This document shows, piece after piece, positions 45,610-54,376 of a stretch of DNA of 64,000 nucleotides (position 1 is its first letter; every line of letters starts with the position of its first letter). Source of the DNA: Sphingobacteriales bacterium (GTDB taxonomy: Bacteria > Bacteroidota > Bacteroidia > UKL13-3). The notes under the pieces were generated by a model. That model had not been told where the DNA came from. It did not search any database and saw nothing but the letters and a program-made list of their open reading frames with translations. A program made the position numbers and the translations under genes. The stretch is from assembly GCA_021299635.1 (NCBI GenBank), contig JAJTFA010000001.1:1-64000 (forward strand), read 5' to 3'.

Positions 45610-47625
45610 ATGCAATTCAATAAAAAGTCATACAATAACGAGGTATTGCTTAATCTTTATAAAGGCATGCTCAAGCCACGCATGATTGAAGAGAAAATGC
45701 TTATTCTACTTCGTCAGGGGCAAGTTAGCAAATGGTTTTCCGGAATGGGTCAGGAGGCAATTAGTGTTGGAGTTACCCAGGCCCTGCAAATCGATGAATA
45801 TATATTGCCCTTGCACCGCAACTTAGGTGTATGGACCAACCGCAACATGCCTTTCAATAAGTTATTTTCACAGTGGCAGGGAAAATTAAATGGCTATTCA
45901 AAGGGTCGTGAGCGTTCCTTTCATTTTGGCAGCAATGCGCACCATATAGTTGGTATGATATCTCACTTGGGTGCCATGTTGGGTGTTGCAGATGGCATCG
46001 CATTAGCCAACAAACTAAAGAATGAGAAAAAGGTTACGGTTGTCTTTAGTGGTGATGGCGGAGCGAGTGAAGGTGATTTTCATGAGGCTATTAACACTGC
46101 TGCTGTTTGGGATTTGCCGGTAATATTTCTGATAGAAAATAACGGTTATGGCCTTTCTACACCAAGTAATGAACAGTTTCGCTGTGATTATTTTATAGAT
46201 AAGGCTCCGGGTTATGGTATACAGGGCTATAAAATTGATGGCAATAATATTTTGGAAGTATATGATACCATAAATACCATTGCTGAACAGATACGCAACA
46301 ATCCCAAGCCGGTTATCTTGGAGTGCATCACCTTTAGAATGCGCGGGCACGAAGAGGCTTCCGGAACCAAATATGTTCCAAAAGAATTGTTTGAAGAATG
46401 GGGTAAAAAAGATCCTATACTCAATTATGAAAATTGGCTGAAAGCGGAAGGCATATTAACGGATGCTATGATTGCAGAATATCGCAGCGCATTTAAAATA
46501 GAAATAGATGCCAGTGTAGAAGAAGTACTGGCCGAGCCTGAAGTGATCCCAAATACCATTACCGAAATGGCTGATGTATTTGCACCTGTTGCAGAGGTAG
46601 CTTCGCAAAATTTTGGAAACCTACAGCATGTAACGGTTCTTCCTGCTACACAAAATAAAACAGACAAGCGCTTGGTTGATGCCATTAGCGATGGCTTACG
46701 CCAAAGCATGCGCAAGCACCCTAATTTGGTTTTAATGGGTCAGGATATTGCAGAGTATGGTGGTGTGTTTAAAATTACGCAAGGCTTTTTAGAGGAATTC
46801 GGTAAGGGCCGCGTAAGAAATACACCGCTATGTGAAAGTGCTATTATTGCTGCTGGCTATGGACTTTCTATTAAAGGCATGAAAGCCATGATCGAAATGC
46901 AGTTTGCCGATTTTGTGAGTGTAGGATTTAATCAGATAGTAAATAACTTGGCTAAAAGTTATTACCGCTGGGGCCAGCAGGCAGATGTGGTGGTGCGCAT
47001 GCCCACAGGTGCCGGGGTAGGAGCAGGGCCGTTTCACTCACAAAGCAATGAGGCTTGGTTTTTTCATGTGCCTGGTTTGAAAATTGTTTATCCATCAACA
47101 CCGGCTGATGCCAAAGGACTGCTGTGTGCTTCTTTCTCAGATCCCAATCCGGTTATGTTTTTTGAACATAAAGCACTCTATCGTTCCGTTAGCTTAGAAG
47201 AGCAGGTGTATGATGATTATTACGAAATTGAAATTGGTAAAGCCCGTATAGTTACCTCAGGTAAAGATGTAAGCATTATTACTTATGGGTCTACTGTGCA
47301 TATTGCAACAGACGTTTGCAGGGAACTGGGTGTTGATGCGGATATCATTGATCTTAGAACGCTGCTGCCATGGGATAAGGAAACTGTGCTGGCAAGTGCA
47401 CGCAAAACAGGCAAAGTACTGGTGCTACATGAAGATACTCTTACAGGAGGCATAGGTGCAGAAATTGCTGCCTATATCTCAGAACATGCGTTTACCTCTT
47501 TGGATGCTCCAGTTATGCGTTGCGGCAGCCTAGATACGCCTGTGCCATTCAATATTCAGCTTGAACAGAATTTTCTGCAGAAAGATACCTTTGTTCAAAC
47601 CCTGCAAACCCTGCTGGCTTATTAG
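45610..47625 (+). CDS. Fused alpha/beta 2-oxoacid dehydrogenase E1 component
   Basis: Thiamine-diphosphate-dependent decarboxylase of a pyruvate, acetoin or branched-chain 2-oxoacid dehydrogenase complex. The 671-aa protein joins the alpha subunit (about 1-330; TPP motif GDGGASEGDFHEAINTAAVW...ENN) to the beta subunit (about 345-671; MGQDIAEYGG, GMKAMIEMQFADF, AGVGAGPFHSQSNEAW, DADIIDLRTLLPWD). Alpha residues LPLHRNLG and RGHEEASGTKYVP favour the branched-chain/acetoin type. The start is ATG 45610; the upstream TTG adds a stretch with no homology that I recognise. No E2 or E3 gene lies nearby. Confidence 0.9.
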   Translation: MQFNKKSYNNEVLLNLYKGMLKPRMIEEKMLILLRQGQVSKWFSGMGQEAISVGVTQALQIDEYILPLHRNLGVWTNRNMPFNKLFSQWQGKLNGYSKGRERSFHFGSNAHHIVGMISHLGAMLGVADGIALANKLKNEKKVTVVFSGDGGASEGDFHEAINTAAVWDLPVIFLIENNGYGLSTPSNEQFRCDYFIDKAPGYGIQGYKIDGNNILEVYDTINTIAEQIRNNPKPVILECITFRMRGHEEASGTKYVPKELFEEWGKKDPILNYENWLKAEGILTDAMIAEYRSAFKIEIDASVEEVLAEPEVIPNTITEMADVFAPVAEVASQNFGNLQHVTVLPATQNKTDKRLVDAISDGLRQSMRKHPNLVLMGQDIAEYGGVFKITQGFLEEFGKGRVRNTPLCESAIIAAGYGLSIKGMKAMIEMQFADFVSVGFNQIVNNLAKSYYRWGQQADVVVRMPTGAGVGAGPFHSQSNEAWFFHVPGLKIVYPSTPADAKGLLCASFSDPNPVMFFEHKALYRSVSLEEQVYDDYYEIEIGKARIVTSGKDVSIITYGSTVHIATDVCRELGVDADIIDLRTLLPWDKETVLASARKTGKVLVLHEDTLTGGIGAEIAAYISEHAFTSLDAPVMRCGSLDTPVPFNIQLEQNFLQKDTFVQTLQTLLAY

Positions 47626-47703
47626 TTTATCCTAGTTAGTTGACTTGTTGCAGGCTTTGGCATACTTTTCCTGTGTAGCTTAAAATTGTGAATTAGTTGT
47701 AGA

Positions 47704-47712
47704 TAGCTTTCG
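47704..47712 (+). promoter_or_regulatory. TAGCTTTCG promoter-like element before the transaldolase-type gene
   Basis: TAGCTTTCG resembles the -7 box with C in the last triplet and lies 35 bp before the start codon. It belongs with the TATTTTCG elements before the trans-sulfuration gene and rpe. No TTG at ideal spacing was found. Confidence 0.35.
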
Positions 47713-47747
47713 TAAAAATAAAATAAACTTGCGGCAAATAATAACAC

Positions 47748-48404
47748 ATGAAGTTTTTTATCGATACTGCAAATATTGCACAGATTAAAGAAGCCAATGA
47801 TCTGGGTATTCTAGATGGCGTAACAACCAACCCTTCTCTAATGGCTAAAGAAGGCATAAAAGGAACCGATGCCATTATGAAACACTACGTGGATATTTGC
47901 AATATTGTAAGTGGTGATGTAAGTGCAGAGGTAATTTCAACTGATTTTGATGGCATCATTCGTGAAGGTGAAAATCTGGCAGCGCTTCATGAAAATATCG
48001 TGGTTAAAGTTCCAATGATAAAAGATGGTGTAAAAGCTATCAAATATTTCTCATCTAAAGGTATACGCACCAATTGTACCCTCATTTTTAGCCCGGGGCA
48101 GGCTATACTTGCTGCCAAAGCAGGTGCTACCTATATCTCTCCGTTTGTAGGAAGGCTTGATGATATTAGCTATGATGGCATGAGCCTAATTGCAGAAATT
48201 GCGCAAATTTTTGCAGTACAGGGATACCAAACACAAATCCTTGCCGCATCCATTCGCAATCCTATTCACATCATCAAATCGGCACAATATGGCGCACATG
48301 TAATTACCAGTCCGCTTGATTCAATTCTGGCTTTACTTAAACACCCGCTCACCGATATTGGTCTTGAAAAATTTCTGGCCGATCATAAAAAGTCTAATGG
48401 TTAG
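47748..48404 (+). CDS. fsa: Fructose-6-phosphate aldolase / transaldolase-like (MipB/TalC)
   Basis: A 218-aa TIM-barrel enzyme of the small transaldolase family, with the start [16 protein letters not shown] and the signature [13 protein letters not shown]. The Schiff-base lysine is in [16 protein letters not shown], near residue 86. [31 protein letters not shown] and LAASIRNP are also diagnostic. It may act as transaldolase in the pentose phosphate pathway or as fructose-6-phosphate aldolase; sequence does not decide. It is monocistronic. Confidence 0.9.
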   Translation: MKFFIDTANIAQIKEANDLGILDGVTTNPSLMAKEGIKGTDAIMKHYVDICNIVSGDVSAEVISTDFDGIIREGENLAALHENIVVKVPMIKDGVKAIKYFSSKGIRTNCTLIFSPGQAILAAKAGATYISPFVGRLDDISYDGMSLIAEIAQIFAVQGYQTQILAASIRNPIHIIKSAQYGAHVITSPLDSILALLKHPLTDIGLEKFLADHKKSNG

Positions 48405-48435
48405 TATAGTTGCATAATCTTCTATGCATCTGGTA

Positions 48436-49266
48436 CTATGGCATTAATTGAATGCCGCCTTCAACCAATTTTATTTTTTTCTGCCTGTATAGGGTGCCAA
48501 TGGTCATTTTAAATGTTTTTTTGCTAATACCAAACATTTTGTAAATCTCGTTGGCATCACTCTTATCGTGATAAGGCAAAAATCCTTTATGCGCTTTTAA
48601 AATTTCTATAATACGGGTGGCTTCATCCGTTGTTTTTAAAAATCCGGGTTTGCCAGGCACCACATCCAGTTTGTTATCTTCCTTTATCTTTTTAATAAAC
48701 CCCGTCAGTTTATCGCCCGGAAAATATTCGGTAAATACCTCATTGTGGTGCATCAGTCCAAGATGTTTGTTGTTTATAATTACCTGATAGCCTATAGGTG
48801 TATCTTTATAAATAAGCATCTCCACTGGTTCTTTTTCTTTTACCGTCAAGGCTTCATTGCTCCATTCATTATCCAAATTCTCTTTAGCCAATACATTGCC
48901 AGATGTTTCATCTAAAAAAACCTTAACCAAGCATTTATCGCCCGGTTCCACGTCATCAAAGTGGAGGGAGCGTGGCATAAATAAATCTCTTGCAATACCC
49001 CAATCAAGATATGCTCCATGGGCTTTTACGGCTACCACTTTTAGGACAGCCAAATCACCTGCGCAGGCACGAGCCTTTTTGGTAGTGGCTACAAGCTCAT
49101 TGTTTTGGTTCTGGTATAAAAAAACGCTAATCGGCATTCCGGGCTGTACTTGTCTTGGTGCCTCTCTTGCTGGCAGAGCAACTGATGTTCCGTCAGCATC
49201 CAGTAATACACTTTCTGGCTTAACCTCAGTAACGGTAAGAATTTGATATTGGGCAATAGGTAGCAT
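48436..49266 (-). CDS. CvfB-type S1-like RNA-binding protein
   Basis: 276 aa. Two or three OB/S1-like domains occupy residues 1-205: QILTVTEVKPESVLLD; LKVVAVKAHGAYLDWGIARDLFMPRS; GYQVIINNKHLGLMHHNEVF. A C-terminal winged-helix segment follows (FLPYHDKSDANEIYKMFGISKKTFKMTIGTLYRQKKI). This is the layout of CvfB/YitL, an RNA-binding regulator first described in Staphylococcus. It should be cytoplasmic. It is a single gene, tail-to-tail with the fructose-6-phosphate aldolase gene. Confidence 0.85.
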   Translation of the reverse strand: MLPIAQYQILTVTEVKPESVLLDADGTSVALPAREAPRQVQPGMPISVFLYQNQNNELVATTKKARACAGDLAVLKVVAVKAHGAYLDWGIARDLFMPRSLHFDDVEPGDKCLVKVFLDETSGNVLAKENLDNEWSNEALTVKEKEPVEMLIYKDTPIGYQVIINNKHLGLMHHNEVFTEYFPGDKLTGFIKKIKEDNKLDVVPGKPGFLKTTDEATRIIEILKAHKGFLPYHDKSDANEIYKMFGISKKTFKMTIGTLYRQKKIKLVEGGIQLMP

Positions 49267-49388
49267 GCAGCAAAGGTATTTATACTATTTAAATAAAATC
49301 AGCTGAAATAAAATGATTGACTAGATTTAACCTGAGTCCTAATTTTATTTTAAAAAAAACAGAAAATTTTCATTCAAAGCATATAGCC

Positions 49389-50537
49389 TCACCAATCTAT
49401 TAGCTGCGCAAGGCTGCTGTTGATGGCGTTTTCACCGGGACTAAAGCCTTTGCCACTTGGCTCACATATAATATAATGTTCATTGTTAAAGGTAAAATTG
49501 GCTTCATCGTTTTTACGCCAAGATACAACTGCAACATTAATATGTTCAGCATCTTTATAATAAAGAGCAACTGTTCTAAGGCCTAATACCTCTTGAGTTA
49601 ATTTGGCAAATAACGCTGCCTTGTCTTCACAATCTGCATAGTTTGAAGCGAGCGTTTCCTCCGGAAAAGCAAATTTCTCGCGCAGGTCTCTTCTATATTC
49701 AATGGCCTGTTGTGTAAATTTCAGAATAAAATCAAGTGCGCGTTCTTTAGTCATTCCCGAAACAGCCTTCTTTATTTCTTTCACAAGTGTTTCTCTCGCC
49801 TTCGTAGATAAACCATAATTTAAGTAAACAGAACTAATGCTAATAGTTGGCAGTTCCTTATAATAATTAACCATTGAAAGATTTATTTTAGTAGTGAAGA
49901 AGTAAACAAAACCATCATATTCATAAGGAAATATTTTAGTTACTGTCAATGCATTGAATTTTGGTGGTTCAAACATATTCATCACCAGTGGCACATACTT
50001 CTTCTCATCTCGCTTAGCATTGAATTCTTGCTCTGCAACAGGCATGGCAGCTTGCGAGAAAGATAAATCATAGTATACATGCGGGCCTTTTTGAATGAAT
50101 AGGCAATTATCAATAGCCAAATTTGCCCGACCATACAATGTTAAGGAATGATCAGAGTAACCAAGCAAAACATCTTTGTGCTGCTCAATGAGTACGCTAA
50201 ACATAAATAAAGTTTGCAGTCTTGGCTCTTCATTCTTGTATGCAACCGAGGTAAACTTTTTCAACAACAAAAGCTTGGCCATATCATCTGCTGCAAAAGG
50301 CAACATTAAGCTATCAAGTTGTCTAATTAAGCTATTGGTTTGAGAGCTGTTTCTATAAAAGGTGGTAATTGCTTCAGTGCTTGCAGCAGTTGTTTTCTCA
50401 GGCTGATAGTTAAAAATAAGTTCATGTCCGTAAAGATCTACGCATATTTTTTTTCCATCAACATGGGCGTTAGAGTTCAAACTCCAAACGAGGAATAATG
50501 CTATAGAAAAACTTCGTATGTTTAATATAAAGGACAT
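49389..50537 (-). CDS. Exported transglutaminase-like protein
   Basis: 382 aa. The signal peptide ends near SNAH. Residues 1-250 are not recognisable. The C-terminal third has a transglutaminase-like core: YADCEDKAALFAKLTQEVLG carries the nucleophilic Cys, AEHINVAVVSW the His, and HYIICEPSGKG has Glu-Pro where family members have Asp-Pro. The last point is a departure from the usual Cys-His-Asp triad. It may be a periplasmic cysteine peptidase or an inactive relative. It is monocistronic, with an AT-rich upstream region. Confidence 0.65.
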   Translation of the reverse strand: MSFILNIRSFSIALFLVWSLNSNAHVDGKKICVDLYGHELIFNYQPEKTTAASTEAITTFYRNSSQTNSLIRQLDSLMLPFAADDMAKLLLLKKFTSVAYKNEEPRLQTLFMFSVLIEQHKDVLLGYSDHSLTLYGRANLAIDNCLFIQKGPHVYYDLSFSQAAMPVAEQEFNAKRDEKKYVPLVMNMFEPPKFNALTVTKIFPYEYDGFVYFFTTKINLSMVNYYKELPTISISSVYLNYGLSTKARETLVKEIKKAVSGMTKERALDFILKFTQQAIEYRRDLREKFAFPEETLASNYADCEDKAALFAKLTQEVLGLRTVALYYKDAEHINVAVVSWRKNDEANFTFNNEHYIICEPSGKGFSPGENAINSSLAQLIDW

Positions 50538-50998
50538 TAATTAATATTGTCTTTCAGGTTAATACGTACGAATTTAAGATTTATTTATTTAAAATTAACA
50601 ATTATTTAACATTGTATTTGTTTTTGTATTCACTCTGTTGCTTTGATATTAGAGCAACTTATTCGCTTTAAAACGCACAATAACGGTCATATATATCAAT
50701 AAATGACGTTTCCCTTCTTCTACGCCTTGCGCAGTGAAAGTGGCGCCTTAACCTCGGTGTTGGGCAATCCGTTATTGGTCCTCATTCGCTTCGCTCTATG
50801 TGGGCTTTTCGCTTCTATCCCTAATGCATGTATGCTGCTTATCATTTATTCTCAACAGATAAAAAACTTTAATGCTCTTCGGTTTGGCAGCGGGTGCTCA
50901 CCCTTGAACATTAAAAATCATAAGTTACCAGGAATAAACCAATATTGCTGTAAATTCTAGGTTAAAAAAATCTACTCAAATTGAACTTGCTAAGAATT
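50538..50998. other. Non-coding spacer with a GC-richer insert (50700-50950)
   Basis: The outer parts are strongly AT-rich. The central 50700-50830 segment is clearly GC-richer than its flanks. Read on the minus strand it carries GGGATAGAAGCGAAAAGCCC and GCGAAGCGAATGAGGACC. These resemble interspersed sequences I remember from Bacteroidota intergenic regions, which I cannot verify here. An 85-codon plus-strand reading frame crosses it (50703-50960) but looks random. No tRNA, SRP, tmRNA or RNase P pattern was found. Confidence 0.35.
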
Positions 50999-51568
50999 TT
51001 ACAGGTTTACCAGTTTAAACTCCAATTTATCAGCAAGCGAGCGGTAATAGGTTTTAATATGGTGCAATACACTGTCAATGTTTTTAAATTCCTGCAGCAA
51101 ATCAATCAATAAAATGTCGAACACGCAGCCTTCTACAAATTTTATTTCTTTGCCAAACCCGCACACACACAAGGCGTTTGTTTTTTTAAGAAAGCGCTTA
51201 ATGTGTCTGCGATCAGTATTGAGTGTGTGGCATGTGCCGAAGTGAATGATTTTATTGTGGCAATTGGGTCCAAGCATATCTGCCAATTCATCCAGCGTGA
51301 CTATTTCCTTACCTACCAATATCTGATTCGGCTTGCCATGAAATGCAATGTATAGAATGGAGTAATCCTTATATCGTTTAAGGCTCCACTGGTTAATGTA
51401 GTATAGCAGGTTTTCTTTGGTGCCGCAGTGGCGGTGAATATATTCGATCTGCCGATTCTGTTTTAAAAACATAAGCACTGCCTGCACAGAAGTTTGATGC
51501 TTCAGGTTTTTACTCCAGTCGCCCTCCAGACAAAATACTTCTTTGTTATATGTTTTGGCAAATTTCAA
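50999..51568 (-). CDS. Small caspase-like (CHAT-type) protein, DUF6642-like
   Basis: 189 aa and soluble. A caspase/CHAT-type catalytic dyad is suggested by DYSILYIAFHGKPNQILVG (His-Gly after a hydrophobic strand) and NKIIHFGTCHTLNTD (Cys after the next strand). The spacing of about 37 residues and the order strand-His-strand-Cys fit clan CD peptidases. The start MKFAKTYNKEVFCLEGDW matches the layout that I associate with DUF6642 (moderate memory). No partner such as a TPR, STAND or gasdermin gene is adjacent. Start at 51568; it is followed by a downstream AT-rich region with no terminator seen. Confidence 0.6.
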   Translation of the reverse strand: MKFAKTYNKEVFCLEGDWSKNLKHQTSVQAVLMFLKQNRQIEYIHRHCGTKENLLYYINQWSLKRYKDYSILYIAFHGKPNQILVGKEIVTLDELADMLGPNCHNKIIHFGTCHTLNTDRRHIKRFLKKTNALCVCGFGKEIKFVEGCVFDILLIDLLQEFKNIDSVLHHIKTYYRSLADKLEFKLVNL

Positions 51569-51616
51569 CTATACGAAGGTATTGAATATAGCAATGCAGA
51601 GTTATCTTTCACATAA

Positions 51617-51645
51617 ATAAAAAAGGATGGCTATTGCCATCCTTT
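51617..51645 (-). terminator. Terminator of the 51.7-52.1 kb gene
   Basis: On the minus strand AAAGGATGGC, loop AATA and GCCATCCTTTTTT form a 10-bp stem with a U-run, 19 bp past the stop codon at 51664. It is nearly symmetric and may also act on the other strand. Confidence 0.85.
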
Positions 51646-51663
51646 AAAATATAAAATATTGAT

Positions 51664-52074
51664 TTACTTGGTTTTACGAAACAAATACCGGGTAATAAAG
51701 ATGCCATTACTGGTATTGCCATTGCTTTCGCTGGTGCTTGAACCGGTGGTTACCTGGTACAATTCCCACCCATCACTGCAGTATTCATTTATCTTATCTA
51801 CAATTAGTTTATCGTTGTTAGATATGTTGCCAAAGTTTATACCCACAAGGCTGTAAAAGTTCATCAGGTCCTTCTCAATCATGGTTCCGTTTTTATCGGT
51901 TGCAAGGATGCGGGAACGCCCCAAGCCCCCCGGAACGATTGATTCAACGGTAGAAAATTGTTTGAATTCATAATTGGTTGTTTCTTTTTTCTCTGAAGGT
52001 TTAAATGCCCAGATGGTAAAAAGGCATAAGGTGAAGGCAGCACCCAGTGCCGCATACTTAAAATCGTTTTTCAT
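51664..52074 (-). CDS. Small membrane-anchored protein (DUF4177-like)
   Basis: 136 aa from ATG 52074 (MKNDFKYAALGAAFTLCLFT), a single N-terminal membrane segment or uncleaved signal. The remainder is small and alpha-beta. The final part, DKLIVDKINEYCSDGWELYQVTTGSS...GIFITRYLFRKTK, resembles DUF4177-type domains, which have DxLNxxGxEGWELV and a final RYxFxR strand (inferred). An earlier in-frame ATG (52119) would overlap the divergent gene start and lacks the signal. It diverges from the next gene across 43 bp. Confidence 0.65.
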   Translation of the reverse strand: MKNDFKYAALGAAFTLCLFTIWAFKPSEKKETTNYEFKQFSTVESIVPGGLGRSRILATDKNGTMIEKDLMNFYSLVGINFGNISNNDKLIVDKINEYCSDGWELYQVTTGSSTSESNGNTSNGIFITRYLFRKTK

Positions 52075-52083
52075 AATATTTGG

Positions 52084-52091
52084 TATTTTTG
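52084..52091 (+). promoter_or_regulatory. Candidate -7 box of the 52.1-kb gene
   Basis: TATTTTTG matches TAnnTTTG and ends 26 bp before the ATG at 52118. No -33 TTG at standard spacing. It lies in the 43-bp divergent spacer. Confidence 0.4.
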
Positions 52092-52117
52092 AGTTTAATA
52101 CGAAATAAAAATAAAAC

Positions 52118-52561
52118 ATGAAAATTACCTCATTTATTATTTGCCTGGCCGTTGGTTTGATGGCTCATGCGCAAAGCGAAGATTATACCCGTTTGAATAT
52201 TACGGATGTTGTTGTTAAAGAAAATAATATGGAATCTGCCGGCATTGGAGGTACCATTAACCTAAAGAATAAGAGCAAGCTGCATGATGTGGAGCTTTAT
52301 ACATCATCAAACCTTACCATTACTGCAGATTTTAAGGTGTCCACCAACTACTCGCGCAGAAGTTCATCAAAGTCCGGTTCCATTACGTTAGATGTTGTTT
52401 ACTTTACTGATTATGGTGGAAAGAAAGACAAACGTACGGCACAGTACATGTTTTTTCTGGATGATGAGCGCAGGTTTGAAGCAAAGGAGCAATTTGTTTT
52501 TAAAAATGGCCTTAAACCCAGGCAAATAAAGCTAAGCTATAAGGGGCAGTTTCAGGATTAA
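52118..52561 (+). CDS. Small exported protein of unknown function
   Basis: 147 aa. The signal peptide is MKITSFIICLAVGLMAHAQ. The mature part is beta-rich and Ser/Lys-rich (INLKNKSKLHDVELYTSSNL, TADFKVSTNYSRRSSSKSGS), which suggests a small Ig-like or lipocalin-like sandwich. There is no sorting domain. It is divergent from the DUF4177-like gene and convergent with ftsZ. No family recognised. Confidence 0.65.
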   Translation: MKITSFIICLAVGLMAHAQSEDYTRLNITDVVVKENNMESAGIGGTINLKNKSKLHDVELYTSSNLTITADFKVSTNYSRRSSSKSGSITLDVVYFTDYGGKKDKRTAQYMFFLDDERRFEAKEQFVFKNGLKPRQIKLSYKGQFQD

Positions 52562-52636
52562 TAAATAAAGCAGCTATACTGCATATCAACTTTTGCGGCA
52601 AGTAATATATATGCAGAACTTGTAGGACTAAAAAAC

Positions 52637-52667
52637 AAAAAGGGACTTAACTTTCGTCAAATCCCTT
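52637..52667 (-). terminator. Terminator at the end of the dcw cluster (after ftsZ)
   Basis: On the minus strand GGGA-t-TT-g-AC, a GAAA tetraloop, and GT-t-AA-g-TCCC form an interrupted stem. CTTTTTGTTTTTT follows. It starts 24 bp past the ftsZ stop codon, so this cluster ends at ftsZ. Confidence 0.75.
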
Positions 52668-52690
52668 CTTTGTGAGGTTGTAATTTAATA

Positions 52691-54337
52691 TTAATCTACA
52701 TTATCGTGTAAGAAAGAATTGTTGGTACGTAAGCCGGAACGATTATTGTCATCAAACAAAGTGAGCCGTGATATCTGACTTTCTGAAGAGTGGGGTACAT
52801 CATTCAGTTTTTTGTTTTTCCTTTTGTAGGCAGGTTCTTTTTCCAAATCTCTTATGCCACCCGGAGAGTTGAGGGTTACATTCAGGTTTTTTAATTCTTT
52901 AATGCGCTGAATTTGTTTTTCTATTTTTGCTTCTTGCTCATCGTTTTCTGAAGATTCTTCTTCCTGATGCATTTCAAAGATTTCAAAGACATTTGTGGGT
53001 TTTTCAGTAATGTCATCTGATGCAGGCAACTCATCCGATTCCATTAAAAACGGGCTAGGATTTTCTTCTTCAAATGCAGTCTCATCGTCCTGAATATCAT
53101 TCACCACTGGTGTTATATCCATTTGCTCTTCTGCAGCTTCATCCAGTGGAAAAATTTCTTCTTCTTCAATTTTTAATTCAAACCTTATTTCTTCTGTGGT
53201 TTCTTCAGCTTTAGGCTCGGGAGTTATTTCGATCTCTGCAACTGGTTCTACGTTTACAGGCTCATCAGTGAGTAGAGTAGGAGAAACCTTCATTTCCTCT
53301 TTTTGTGTAGGTACATACAATATGTGTTTGGTGCCAGGCTCTCTTTCTGTTTTGTCTGAAATAATTTTATTCTGACGGGTTTCAAACCCGGTAGCAATGA
53401 GGGTTACAGAAATATTGTTGCCAAGGGATTCATCAAATGAAGTTCCGAGAATGATATCTGCGGTAAGACCTGCTTCATTCTGAATGTAATTTGAGATAAT
53501 ATCTATTTCATCCATCAATACTTCTTCGCTTCCTGAAGTAATGTTTAATAAAATATTTTTTGCACCGATAATCTGATTGTCATTCAATAATGGTGATGCC
53601 AATGCAGATCTTACGGCTTCCATGGCGCGGTTTTCACCTTCGGCAGATGCTGAACCCATAATGGCTACACCGCTGTTTTGCATAACTGTTTTTACGTCTT
53701 CAAAATCAACATTAATATAACCCGGATAAGTGATGATTTCAGCAATGCCTTTCGCTGCTGTGGTAAGAATATTATTTGCATGGCTAAACGCTTCGCGCAG
53801 TGGCAGGTTGCCATACATTTCTTTTATTTTGTCATTATTAATAACCAACAAACAGTCTACACTTTTTTTCAAATTTTCCAGACCTTCATCGGCAAACCCT
53901 TTACGCCTGCGTCCTTCAAAAGCAAACGGAGTGGTTACAATTCCTACAGTTAAAATATCTAACTCGCGGGCTGCTTTAGCAATGATGGGTGCTGCACCTG
54001 TTCCTGTTCCGCCACCCATACCTGCAGTAATAAAAATCATTTTGGTGTTCACACCTAAAATTTCAATTACATCTTCAATGGCTTCCATGGCAGCCTTTTT
54101 GCCAACTTCAGGGTTTGCACCTGCACCTAAACCGGAGGTAAGACCGGCCCCCAATTGAATTTTATTGGGAATAGGGCTGTTTTCAAGCGCCTGTAAATCG
54201 GTATTGCATATCACAAAGTCTACACCTTTTATGCCTTGTGCAAACATGTGGTTAATTGCATTACCACCACCACCACCTACGCCCAGCACCTTAATGATGC
54301 TCGACTTATCTTTGGGTAAATCAAATTTTAAAGTCAT
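52691..54337 (-). CDS. ftsZ: Cell division protein FtsZ
   Basis: Tubulin-like GTPase that forms the Z-ring. The GTP site is GVGGGGGNAINHM (residues 19-31), followed by the tubulin signature GMGGGTGTGAAPIIAKAA. Synergy-loop residues are in the second domain (ITSGSEEVLMDEIDIISNYI, GTSFDESLGNNISVTLIATG). After about residue 330 comes a long acidic linker. The protein ends SRLTLFDDNNRSGLRTNNSF then LHDNVD. This replaces the usual Proteobacterial tail and is the form known from Bacteroidota. It has 548 aa, longer than E. coli FtsZ (383), mainly because of the linker. Confidence 0.97.
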   Translation of the reverse strand: MTLKFDLPKDKSSIIKVLGVGGGGGNAINHMFAQGIKGVDFVICNTDLQALENSPIPNKIQLGAGLTSGLGAGANPEVGKKAAMEAIEDVIEILGVNTKMIFITAGMGGGTGTGAAPIIAKAARELDILTVGIVTTPFAFEGRRRKGFADEGLENLKKSVDCLLVINNDKIKEMYGNLPLREAFSHANNILTTAAKGIAEIITYPGYINVDFEDVKTVMQNSGVAIMGSASAEGENRAMEAVRSALASPLLNDNQIIGAKNILLNITSGSEEVLMDEIDIISNYIQNEAGLTADIILGTSFDESLGNNISVTLIATGFETRQNKIISDKTEREPGTKHILYVPTQKEEMKVSPTLLTDEPVNVEPVAEIEITPEPKAEETTEEIRFELKIEEEEIFPLDEAAEEQMDITPVVNDIQDDETAFEEENPSPFLMESDELPASDDITEKPTNVFEIFEMHQEEESSENDEQEAKIEKQIQRIKELKNLNVTLNSPGGIRDLEKEPAYKRKNKKLNDVPHSSESQISRLTLFDDNNRSGLRTNNSFLHDNVD

Positions 54338-54376
54338 AATGTTACGTATTATGAAGAGTTGTTGCCAACCCTTCCG

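Noticed and set aside
50703-50960. 85-codon plus-strand reading frame in the 460-bp spacer
   Set aside because: No signal, no fold pattern, no neighbour support and an unnatural mix of residues. It is better explained as chance over a GC-richer repeat.
53678-54158. Plus-strand frames antisense to ftsZ
   Set aside because: They are complementary shadows of a strongly conserved gene.
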